From Flavobacteriaceae bacterium (lineage in GTDB: Bacteria; Bacteroidota; Bacteroidia; Flavobacteriales; Flavobacteriaceae), in the NCBI GenBank assembly GCA_013214275.1, contig JABSPP010000009.1:1-20527 (forward strand): a stretch of 20,527 bases of DNA. Reading direction: 5' to 3'. The position numbers were made by a program, and so were the translations under genes. How positions within the stretch are numbered: the first letter of the stretch is position 1; every line of letters begins with the position of its first letter. Below the pieces are notes generated by a model that saw only the letters and a list, made by a program, of their open reading frames with translations, was not told the DNA's origin and did not search any database. Positions 14,279 to 20,527 of the stretch are shown piece after piece.

Positions 14279-15427
14279 ATGAATTTTAATACAAAAACAA
14301 TACATGGAGGTCAAAAGCATGAAGAAGCCACGGGTTCAGTTATGCCTCCTATTTTCCAAACTTCAACATACGCACAATCTAGTCCAGGACAACATAAAGG
14401 CTATGAATATTCCAGAGCTGCAAATCCCACTAGAACAGCTTTAGAAAATAACTTTGCTGCCATAGAAAATTGCACACATGGTTTTGCTTTTTCCTCGGGG
14501 CTATCCGCTATTGATTGTGTGCTTAAAATGTTAAGCTCTGGGGATGAAGTTATTGCAGGTGACGATCTCTACGGTGGAACTTACAGAATGTTCACACGAA
14601 TGTTTGAAAAATACGGATTAAACTTTCAGTTTGTAGACACAAATGAGGTGACAAATGTAACCAACGCTGTTTCACAATCTACTAAGTTGGTTTGGCTAGA
14701 AACCCCAACCAATCCATTGATGAAGATTGCAGATATTGAAAAAATTTCAGAGGCTGTAAAGGCTAAAGACCCTAATATTTTGATTGCTGTTGACAATACT
14801 TTTGCAACCCCATACTTACAACAACCTTTAAATTTAGGTGCTGATATCGTGATGCATTCAGCAACAAAATATCTAGGAGGACATTCAGATTTAGTGATGG
14901 GAGCTCTAATGGTCAAGGATAAGAATCTAGCAGAGAAATTACACTTCATACAATTTGCTGGAGGCGCTATAGCTGGGCCCATGGATGCTTTTCTGGCATT
15001 AAGAGGAATCAAGACACTGCATGTGCGAATGCAACGTCATTGTGAGAATGGTAGAGCAATAGCAGAATTTTTAAAAAATCATCACAAAGTGGGAGAGGTA
15101 TATTATCCTGGATTTAAAGATCACCCAAATCATAAAGTTGCTAAAAAGCAGATGAGAGATTTTGGAGGAATGGTCTCATTTCGATTATCGGACAAAAGTA
15201 GAGAGGCGGCTTTTAAGTTTCTAGAGAATACTAGAGTTTTTACACTTGCTGAATCACTAGGTGGTGTCGAGAGCTTAGTTAATCATCCAGCAACAATGAC
15301 ACACGCTTCTATCCCCGAAACAGAGCGGATTAAAATTGGAGTTACAGATTCATTAATTCGACTGAGTGTAGGAATTGAAGATATCAACGATTTGATTGAT
15401 GACTTAAGACGTACTTTAACGTTATAA
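14279..15427 (+). CDS. Cystathionine gamma-synthase/lyase-type PLP enzyme
   Basis: This 382-aa enzyme belongs to the Cys/Met-metabolism PLP family (trans-sulfuration). It shows TKTIHGGQ at the start, YEYSRAANPTR (42-52, Tyr and Arg that hold the PLP phosphate of the partner subunit), FSSGLSAID, LETPTNPLM, VDNTFATPYLQQP (Asp172), and the Schiff-base lysine Lys197 in HSATKYLGGHSDLVMG. The C-terminal part has ESLGGVESLVNHPATMTHASIP and LIRLSVGIED. Length and motifs suit cystathionine gamma-synthase (MetB) or gamma-lyase (MetC/CTH-like); these cannot be separated by motif alone. O-acetylhomoserine sulfhydrylase is less likely because those are usually longer. It probably shares a transcript with the DinB-fold gene upstream. 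Confidence 0.92.
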   Translation: MNFNTKTIHGGQKHEEATGSVMPPIFQTSTYAQSSPGQHKGYEYSRAANPTRTALENNFAAIENCTHGFAFSSGLSAIDCVLKMLSSGDEVIAGDDLYGGTYRMFTRMFEKYGLNFQFVDTNEVTNVTNAVSQSTKLVWLETPTNPLMKIADIEKISEAVKAKDPNILIAVDNTFATPYLQQPLNLGADIVMHSATKYLGGHSDLVMGALMVKDKNLAEKLHFIQFAGGAIAGPMDAFLALRGIKTLHVRMQRHCENGRAIAEFLKNHHKVGEVYYPGFKDHPNHKVAKKQMRDFGGMVSFRLSDKSREAAFKFLENTRVFTLAESLGGVESLVNHPATMTHASIPETERIKIGVTDSLIRLSVGIEDINDLIDDLRRTLTL

Positions 15428-15458
15428 TATAAAGCAAATTAGTAAATTTTTAGCCACA

Positions 15459-16256
15459 TCAAAAAAGACGCAAAGGTCTAGAAAGGTTTAAATGATAAAT
15501 AATGCCAAACTGAGTATTAGCTAAAAAATCATTAAATCTATTTTCAGTTGATGGAGCATTTAATCCATCAACAGAGTCAGAGAAGAAGTATTTTGAACTT
15601 AGTTGAAAGTTCAGATCTAGGTCATCGGAAAACTTGTAACGAGTTCCAAAACCTAAAGTAGCAGAAAGAGCACTTCCAGGACCTATATCCAACGCACCCG
15701 GAGCCTGCCATTTGTCAGGAATCACACTAATATCTTGTTGCCAATCTCCTAAGCTAGAAGTCAGATCGTTATTATACATATTGTAGTGAATTCCAGCAAG
15801 AAAGTATGGATTTAGTTTAATATTAGACGAATGGTGGAGATAATCACCTAAAGGTCTTACAAAGTATTCCAACTGTAAACCAAAACTTATTAGATTTAAA
15901 CTGCCTCTCATGGCTCTCAACTTAATCCCTTGTTCAGAATTTTGTGTAACATACCTCCCTTGATGTTCAAGACTTATACCTGAAACGATATTTAGCTCAC
16001 TGCGAAGAGCTATGTGATCCCACAAAAAATGATTCGCATTCCAACGAAGGTTACGGTTAAAAAAGTGAACGGTATGTGTTAAGCTAACAGATATACCACT
16101 GACTCTAGTAATACTATTCAAGTCATAGTTATTTTGATAGTCACCCTGAACCATCGCAGAGCCAGCGTGTAATCCAATTTCATGAGTCAAGTGCTGACTA
16201 CTAATAGCACTTTGAACAAGTGTCAAAAGAAGTATTGATACGAAGTACTTTCTCAA
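15459..16256 (-). CDS. THC0290_0291-type envelope protein
   Basis: This 265-aa protein has a signal peptide (MRKYFVSILLLTLVQSAISSQ) and then HEIGLHAGSAMVQGDYQNNYDLNS. The segments WDHIALRSELN, LQLEYFVRPLGDY, LNPYFLAGIHYNMYN, GPGSALSATLGFGTRYKF, LSSKYFFSDSVDGLN and NRFNDFLANTQFGIIYHL match what I remember of the flavobacterial family named THC0290_0291. Amphipathic beta-strands throughout suggest an outer-membrane barrel. Function is unknown. The start is a TTG at 16256; a TATATTTG promoter box 24 bases upstream predicts a leader of about 18 bases and supports it. The gene converges with the PLP enzyme gene (31-base gap). Confidence 0.72.
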   Translation of the reverse strand: MRKYFVSILLLTLVQSAISSQHLTHEIGLHAGSAMVQGDYQNNYDLNSITRVSGISVSLTHTVHFFNRNLRWNANHFLWDHIALRSELNIVSGISLEHQGRYVTQNSEQGIKLRAMRGSLNLISFGLQLEYFVRPLGDYLHHSSNIKLNPYFLAGIHYNMYNNDLTSSLGDWQQDISVIPDKWQAPGALDIGPGSALSATLGFGTRYKFSDDLDLNFQLSSKYFFSDSVDGLNAPSTENRFNDFLANTQFGIIYHLNLSRPLRLF

Positions 16257-16279
16257 CTGTGGGGGAATTTTATAGAAAA

Positions 16280-16287
16280 CAAATATA
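16280..16287 (-). promoter_or_regulatory. Candidate promoter -7 box for the THC0290_0291-type gene
   Basis: The minus strand reads TATATTTG, an exact TAnnTTTG match, 24 bases from the TTG start. The -33 region is AT-rich without a clear TTG. Confidence 0.45.
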
Positions 16288-16354
16288 TATAAATTGTAAA
16301 CATATTGAATGATATTATTTGTTTTTTGACAGAAAAAAATTTGTACCTCAACTG

Positions 16355-18004
16355 TTATTTCTGTTGCTTTATCGAAATTGTTGGATTAAGGCTCCAGTTG
16401 GGGCGCACTTTTTGTATTTCTGGATAATATTCAACAAATTCTGGTTGTATTTTTTTTAAAAAATTTCCAGAATCCCATTTGCCATTTTTATTTGTATCAT
16501 ATATGATCCGAATTTTATACTCTCGAGGTTTGAGGTAAGGAAAAACAATAGTTTCACTTTTATCAGTCGCTTGTTGCTTTATTGTTTGGTCTTTGGTATC
16601 CGTAAGCTGTATAATTACAGGAAGATTATTAGGATTTTGAATGATTGTTGTAACATCTCCGTAATCCTCAAGAGATCTAGTCCTGAAGTTTAGCTTAGTG
16701 GAATCATTCATTTGTCCAAAAATATCTTCAAAAGCCATTGGATAGATATCTATCGAATATTTTTTTTTGGGTTTCTTCTCAAAAAGAAAACCCACACGAC
16801 TCTTTTCAGAAGAGATAAGAGATCGATAGGGAACTCTGATAGTATCTTTATCAATAAATAGAATTTTGGAAGTATCCACCTTTACGATGGGGTTGTTGGT
16901 GTCAAAAAATAGCGTATCATTAAATTCTAAGTAACTTCTTACTGTGGAAGTAATCACCAGAGAATCCAACTTCTTTTTCTTTAAACGTACAACAGAAGTG
17001 TCTATATGTTTGTCTTTAGTAACCTTAAATACCAGTGAATCTCTTTCAATGGGAGAGTGCCAAACATTTAAGGTATCTCTTCCTTGTTCAAAAAAAGAGA
17101 CCATCTTAAAATTTTCTGGGACCTTAGAGAGCAATGTGACCGTCATCCCCTTAGCAACACCCTCGTAACCAAAGATGAGCTTCCCTCTGCGCTCCTCCTT
17201 TCCTCTTTTAAATTGATAGGGTAACGCTTCTTTGAAAAGAGAGATTGTTTCAGAAACAATACTGTCCTCAGGTAGAAAGACAGTATCTCGCTTAAATCCA
17301 ATTTCGTCAATTTTTGGATCAAATAAGTAGTCGCTAGAGACATCTTTTAGCGCCATCAGAAAGTACTTCCCTTTTCTCAAATTCGTAAACTGATAGTCTG
17401 AAGTATCTAAAGAACTCGTAACATAACTTGGTTTTGTTTTATAGATTGTAGAATCTGTGTATGAACTGTCTAATCTGTATAAAAGCAGCTTAACATTTTT
17501 AATGTCATCGGAAGAATACGAATTTTTCACCTTCCCTTTCAAAGTCAAGGAGTCAATATAGTTTCCAGTAGAGAAAACATATTTAAACCGCTCCAGTTGA
17601 TTAGACTCATTATTATCCTCTACACTATTCCCAAAGTCAAAGATATACGTTGTATTTTTTTTTAATGTGTCAAGGATCTTTATAGTGATATAATCGCTAG
17701 GGCTTCCCTGAGGTGTTATCAAAGAAGGGTTTTTAGGATTAAGGGGAGGCGAAACGATTAACTGTTTGTTTAAATCTCTTAATTTGATGAATTCATTAAA
17801 GTAGATTTGTATTTCATCCGAATCAAAATTTGTAGATTCATAAGGTGGATTGGCAACTACAAATAGGGGAGCATCTTCATCTTTGGGACCCCCACTAGGT
17901 CTCCCTTTCTTGGCACACTGCAACAAAAAAAAAGCAAAAATAAGCAGTGGTAGGTATGGTACGGATACTTTATTCAATCTTCTGACTTTACTACAAATAA
18001 ACAA
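16355..18004 (-). CDS. Ig-like-domain (SbsA Big_5 type) lipoprotein
   Basis: The protein is up to 549 aa. A hydrophobic segment ends in the lipobox FLLQC (Cys30 in the long form), followed by AKKGRPSGGPKDEDAP, a familiar start of Bacteroidota Ig-like lipoproteins. An SbsA-type Ig domain (Big_5) covers about 45-147 (VVANPPYESTNFDSDEIQIYFNEF..., QLIVSPPL, NTTYIFDFGNSVEDNNE, YVFSTG). A long beta-rich region follows, and near the end there is a Ca-site-like DTNKNGKWDSG (503-513). Attachment to the outer or inner membrane by lipid is inferred. The first codon at 18004 is TTG; a second TTG at 17974 gives a more normal signal peptide (LNKVSVPYLPLLIFAFFLLQC), and an imperfect -7 box TTTATTTG at 18002-17995 would favour it. 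It lies 36 bases after comF. Function unknown. Confidence 0.82.
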   Translation of the reverse strand: MFICSKVRRLNKVSVPYLPLLIFAFFLLQCAKKGRPSGGPKDEDAPLFVVANPPYESTNFDSDEIQIYFNEFIKLRDLNKQLIVSPPLNPKNPSLITPQGSPSDYITIKILDTLKKNTTYIFDFGNSVEDNNESNQLERFKYVFSTGNYIDSLTLKGKVKNSYSSDDIKNVKLLLYRLDSSYTDSTIYKTKPSYVTSSLDTSDYQFTNLRKGKYFLMALKDVSSDYLFDPKIDEIGFKRDTVFLPEDSIVSETISLFKEALPYQFKRGKEERRGKLIFGYEGVAKGMTVTLLSKVPENFKMVSFFEQGRDTLNVWHSPIERDSLVFKVTKDKHIDTSVVRLKKKKLDSLVITSTVRSYLEFNDTLFFDTNNPIVKVDTSKILFIDKDTIRVPYRSLISSEKSRVGFLFEKKPKKKYSIDIYPMAFEDIFGQMNDSTKLNFRTRSLEDYGDVTTIIQNPNNLPVIIQLTDTKDQTIKQQATDKSETIVFPYLKPREYKIRIIYDTNKNGKWDSGNFLKKIQPEFVEYYPEIQKVRPNWSLNPTISIKQQK

Positions 18005-18040
18005 TATATTTTAAAAATTAGATGCAAGAGTTTTGTTAAT

Positions 18041-18730
18041 TTATCCAGTAATCGCCATAGTTAAAATACTAATTTTAACCTGATCTATGCTCAGTAATTC
18101 TTTGCAACATGCCTCTAGAGTAGCCCCCGTTGTAACAACATCATCAATCAACAAGATGTGTTTATTTCTGAGAAAATTAGGCTTTTCCAATACAAACTTA
18201 GCATGTGTGTTTTGAAACCTATCCAATCGTTTTTTTTTCGTCTGTGTATTGGTAAAAGAGACCCTTTTTAAGAGATCTTCTCTATAATCAACTGCTAATA
18301 ATACCCCAAGCTGTCTTCCGAATACGGTAAGTTGATTGTACCCTCTTTTTTTGAATTTTCTCTTGTGTAGAGGCACAGGAATAATGCAGTCAAAACCATG
18401 AAATCTCTTAGATTCAATGAGTTCATTTCCAAACCAACAAGCAAGGAAATAGCCTATCTTTTGGTTGTTTTTATATTTCAGTTCATGAATCAACTGCTTC
18501 GTCTTTCCTTTTTCTTGATAGTACATAAAAGAAGCTCCTTTTTCAACAAGAACTCGACCCTCAAAAATTTTTGTTACTGCATTTAAATGATAATCACCAT
18601 TGTCTACAAGTGGTAGGTCAAATCTACAATCAAGACACATCAATTCCTCCTGATCTAACAGAACTTCCTCACAACAAACACAGGTTCTTGGATAGAATAA
18701 GTTAAAAAAATAAGACAAACTCTTCTTCAT
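18041..18730 (-). CDS. comF: ComF-family phosphoribosyltransferase
   Basis: From the ATG at 18730 the product is 229 aa. The N-terminus has a zinc-ribbon pattern with Cys17, Cys20, Cys32 and Cys35. The rest is a type I phosphoribosyltransferase fold: FDCIIPVPLHKRKFKKRGYNQ, then the PRPP loop HILLIDDVVTTGATLEAC (191-208). ComF proteins are needed for DNA uptake in naturally competent bacteria and interact with primosomal functions; a broader role in non-competent species is possible. Longer forms start at 18739 (ATG) or 18772, but a good promoter lies at 18742-18773, so the ATG at 18730 is favoured, leaving a leader of only a few bases. The Ig-like lipoprotein gene follows 36 bases later. Confidence 0.9.
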   Translation of the reverse strand: MKKSLSYFFNLFYPRTCVCCEEVLLDQEELMCLDCRFDLPLVDNGDYHLNAVTKIFEGRVLVEKGASFMYYQEKGKTKQLIHELKYKNNQKIGYFLACWFGNELIESKRFHGFDCIIPVPLHKRKFKKRGYNQLTVFGRQLGVLLAVDYREDLLKRVSFTNTQTKKKRLDRFQNTHAKFVLEKPNFLRNKHILLIDDVVTTGATLEACCKELLSIDQVKISILTMAITG

Positions 18731-18741
18731 AACGATCATAC

Positions 18742-18773
18742 CAAAAGTAAAGAAATGAAAATACAACCACAAA
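18742..18773 (-). promoter_or_regulatory. comF promoter
   Basis: The minus strand has TTTG (18773-18770), a 20-base spacer and TACTTTTG (18749-18742). Both elements and the spacing match the Bacteroidota -33/-7 consensus. The predicted transcription start near 18736 leaves about 6 bases before the ATG at 18730. Confidence 0.6.
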
Positions 18774-18816
18774 TATTCTGTGGATTCAGATAGAGAAACT
18801 CCTGTATTCTTATTTA

Positions 18817-18970
18817 GGGCGTTCCCTTTCAGGTCGCGCTATCCGCTATATCTTTTTTGCTCCATTCCTTGTTTATATTTAAAGTTACATATGAATTCTT
18901 CAGGTAAAATCAACAGCAGAAACAGCATAAAAAAGCAAAAAAGGATGCCGCTGCCATCGCTAACGCAACA
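18817..18970 (+). ncRNA. Structured intergenic element, candidate non-coding RNA or dispersed repeat
   Basis: This stretch is richer in G+C at both flanks than the surrounding spacer and has nested long-range pairing. GCGTT (18819-18823) pairs with AACGC (18962-18966). Inside it, GCG (18836-18838) can pair with CGC (18958-18960). ATCTTTTTTGC (18850-18860) pairs with GCAAAAAAGGAT (18935-18946) with a single bulged C. A small CCT-TTC-AGG hairpin sits in the 5' arm. The closed loop (18861-18934) is AT-rich and looks variable. Both arms carry CCGCT. From memory, elements with the frame GGGCGTT...CCGCTATATCTTTT ... AAAAGGATGCCGCT...TAACGC occur between genes in many flavobacteria; this was not checked. 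Orientation is unknown; the plus strand is used here. It may be an RNA, a repeat, or both. Confidence 0.5.
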
Positions 18971-19043
18971 TCAAAACAACTCTGGGGAGTCACAGAATAA
19001 AATCTAAAACACAAACGTATCTCGTGATCTGTGTAGAATTTTC

Positions 19044-19073
19044 TTGAAAACTTTCACGAATACATTATATTTG
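19044..19073 (+). promoter_or_regulatory. glyS promoter
   Basis: TTG (19044-19046), a 19-base spacer and TATATTTG (19066-19073) match the Bacteroidota consensus in sequence and spacing. The predicted start of transcription lies only a few bases before the ATG at 19082, giving a nearly leaderless mRNA. Confidence 0.65.
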
Positions 19074-19081
19074 CCACCATC

Positions 19082-20527
19082 ATGGCAAAGCAAGAAGATC
19101 AGTTTAAAAGAGTCATATCTCATGCAAAGGAATATGGCTATATTTTTCAGTCGAGTGAGATATACGACGGACTTAGCGCAGTGTACGACTACGCACAAAA
19201 TGGAGTAGAACTAAAGAAAAATATTCGTGACTACTGGTGGAAAGCCATGGTGCAAATGCATGAAAATATCGTAGGAATAGATGCTGCTATTTTAATGCAT
19301 CCAACAACTTGGAAAGCCTCTGGGCATGTAGATGCCTTCAATGATCCTTTAATCGACAATAAAGATTCAAAAAAGCGCTACAGAGCCGATGTTTTGGTAG
19401 AAGATTTTAGAGAGAAAATTAGTGTAAAAATTCAAAAAGATATCACAAAAGCAAAAAAGCGTTTTGGAGATGCATTCGATGAAAAAGAATTTAGAAGCAC
19501 AAATCCAAATGTCCTAAGGCGTCAAAAGCAGGTCGATGAAATTACACTAGAGCTAACAAGGGTTCAGGATGAAAACGATTTGGAAGGATTTAAAAACCTC
19601 ATCACCCATTTAGGAATAACCTGCCCTGTTTCAGGCTCTAAAAACTGGACTGATGTCAAACAGTTCAATTTAATGTTTGGATCGCAATTAGGAGCATCTA
19701 CAGAAAATTCTATGAAAGTCTATCTGCGTCCTGAAACAGCACAAGGGATTTTTGTCAATTTTCTAAATGTTCAAAAAACAGGTCGAATGAAAATTCCATT
19801 TGGAATTGCTCAGACTGGGAAAGCGTTTAGAAATGAGATTGTAGCTAGACAATTCATTTTTAGAATGCGAGAGTTTGAGCAGATGGAAATGCAATTCTTT
19901 GTGAAGCCTGGAACCCAGAAGGAGTGGTATGAACAATGGAAAGAAACCCGTTTAAATTGGCATTTGAGTTTGGGAATGGGAGCAGAGAACTATCGCTTCC
20001 ACAACCACGAAAAATTAGCCCATTATGCAGATGCAGCAGCCGATATAGAATTTCAATTTCCTTTCGGGTTTAAAGAGCTGGAGGGAATTCACTCTAGAAC
20101 AGATTTCGATCTAAAGGCACACGAAGAATTTTCAGGTAAAAAGTTACAATATTTCGACCATAAAGACAATGAAAGCTATGTCCCCTATGTAGTAGAGACA
20201 TCTATTGGACTAGACAGGATGTTCCTAGCCGTCTTTTCAAGCTCATTAAAAGAGGAGACTCTAGATGATGGATCAACACGAACAGTACTGCGCCTTCCTC
20301 CAGTTCTAGCACCAATAAAAGCAGCAGTATTGCCCTTGATAAAAAGAGATGGATTACCAGAAATTGCACGTAAAATCACCGAGGAATTAAAATGGGATTT
20401 TAACGTAATTTATGACGAGAAAGATGCTGTGGGTCGAAGATATAGGAGGCAGGACGCCGTAGGAACACCATTCTGTATTACAGTAGATCACGATACCTTA
20501 AAAGACAATACAGTAACGATTCGGTAC
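19082..20527 (+). CDS. glyS: Glycine--tRNA ligase (dimeric type), 5' part
   Basis: The enzyme charges tRNA-Gly. The frame is open from the ATG at 19082 to the right edge (482 codons), so only the end, roughly 30 residues by family size, is missing. The N-terminus MAKQEDQFKRVISHAKEYGY and SSEIYDGLSAVYDYAQNG are typical of the single-subunit, alpha2 GlyRS (GRS1 type), not the alpha2beta2 form. Further signatures are LMHPTTWKASGHVDAFNDP, YLRPETAQGIFVNF, motif 2 GKAFRNEIVARQFIFRMREFEQMEMQFF (split here as KAFRNEI and FRMREFEQ), VVETSIGLDRMFLA (motif 3), and the anticodon-binding domain start (LPPVLAPIKAAVLPL). It stands alone behind its own promoter, downstream of the structured element. Confidence 0.96.
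   Translation, partial: MAKQEDQFKRVISHAKEYGYIFQSSEIYDGLSAVYDYAQNGVELKKNIRDYWWKAMVQMHENIVGIDAAILMHPTTWKASGHVDAFNDPLIDNKDSKKRYRADVLVEDFREKISVKIQKDITKAKKRFGDAFDEKEFRSTNPNVLRRQKQVDEITLELTRVQDENDLEGFKNLITHLGITCPVSGSKNWTDVKQFNLMFGSQLGASTENSMKVYLRPETAQGIFVNFLNVQKTGRMKIPFGIAQTGKAFRNEIVARQFIFRMREFEQMEMQFFVKPGTQKEWYEQWKETRLNWHLSLGMGAENYRFHNHEKLAHYADAAADIEFQFPFGFKELEGIHSRTDFDLKAHEEFSGKKLQYFDHKDNESYVPYVVETSIGLDRMFLAVFSSSLKEETLDDGSTRTVLRLPPVLAPIKAAVLPLIKRDGLPEIARKITEELKWDFNVIYDEKDAVGRRYRRQDAVGTPFCITVDHDTLKDNTVTIRY

Noticed and set aside
15428..15458. Possible terminator between the convergent PLP enzyme and THC0290_0291-type genes
   Set aside because: Only an A/T inverted repeat (AAATT/AATTT) is present, too weak to distinguish from base composition.
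18817..18970. Integron attC-like site
   Set aside because: The outer arms read GCGTT...AACGC, the inverse of the AAC...GTT polarity of attC sites, and there is no integrase or cassette array nearby.
18780..19007. Open frame of 75 codons on the plus strand covering the structured element
   Set aside because: It runs through the paired arms and the AT-rich loop, starts inside the comF promoter region, has no coherent hydrophobic or domain pattern, and resembles no protein I know. The pairing explains the sequence better.

Overview
The window is a piece of an AT-rich chromosome from a member of the Bacteroidota, almost certainly class Flavobacteriia. The evidence is a PorP/SprF-type protein (type IX secretion/gliding partner family), a DUF6089 gene next to uppS and bamA, a THC0290_0291-type envelope protein, an SbsA-Ig-like lipoprotein next to comF, and several matches to the Bacteroidota -7 promoter consensus TAnnTTTG with almost no Shine-Dalgarno sequences. 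No phage, transposase, CRISPR array, tRNA or rRNA gene is visible.

Layout. (1) 1-677 (+): 3' part of a PorP/SprF-family gene. (2) 704-6903 (-): an envelope-biogenesis cluster in transcription order DUF6089 protein, uppS, bamA, two OmpH/Skp-like chaperones, then murI; a hairpin terminator lies between the last chaperone and murI. (3) 7100-8655 (-): CBS-domain protein and nadK, joined by a TGATG stop/start overlap. (4) 8716-10196 (+): pdxJ and an alpha/beta hydrolase, divergent from the CBS gene and convergent with alr. (5) 10193-11915 (-): tdk and alr, overlapping. (6) 12015-13184 (+): a protein of unknown function with a long acidic linker, and a DUF6165 protein. (7) 13195-13392 (+): remains of a small lipoprotein gene broken by two frameshifts. 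(8) 13395-15427: an ArsC/Spx-family thioredoxin-fold protein (-), divergent from a DinB-fold protein and a Cys/Met-metabolism PLP enzyme (+). (9) 15459-18730 (-): THC0290_0291-type envelope protein, Ig-like lipoprotein, ComF phosphoribosyltransferase. (10) 18731-19081: the only long non-coding stretch; it holds the comF promoter, a structured element with long-range pairing, and the glyS promoter. (11) 19082-20527 (+): glyS, running off the right edge.

Together the genes are mostly core functions: outer-membrane protein folding (BamA with periplasmic chaperones), undecaprenyl carrier synthesis (UppS) and D-amino acids for peptidoglycan (MurI, Alr), and NADP, PLP and dTMP supply (NadK, PdxJ, Tdk). 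The less ordinary items are the structured intergenic element before glyS, the decayed lipoprotein gene, the terminator that occupies the apparent 5' end of murI, and the uncharacterised gene at 12015. I do not see a defence or mobile system. Function calls rest on motifs and recalled family features; no database search was run.
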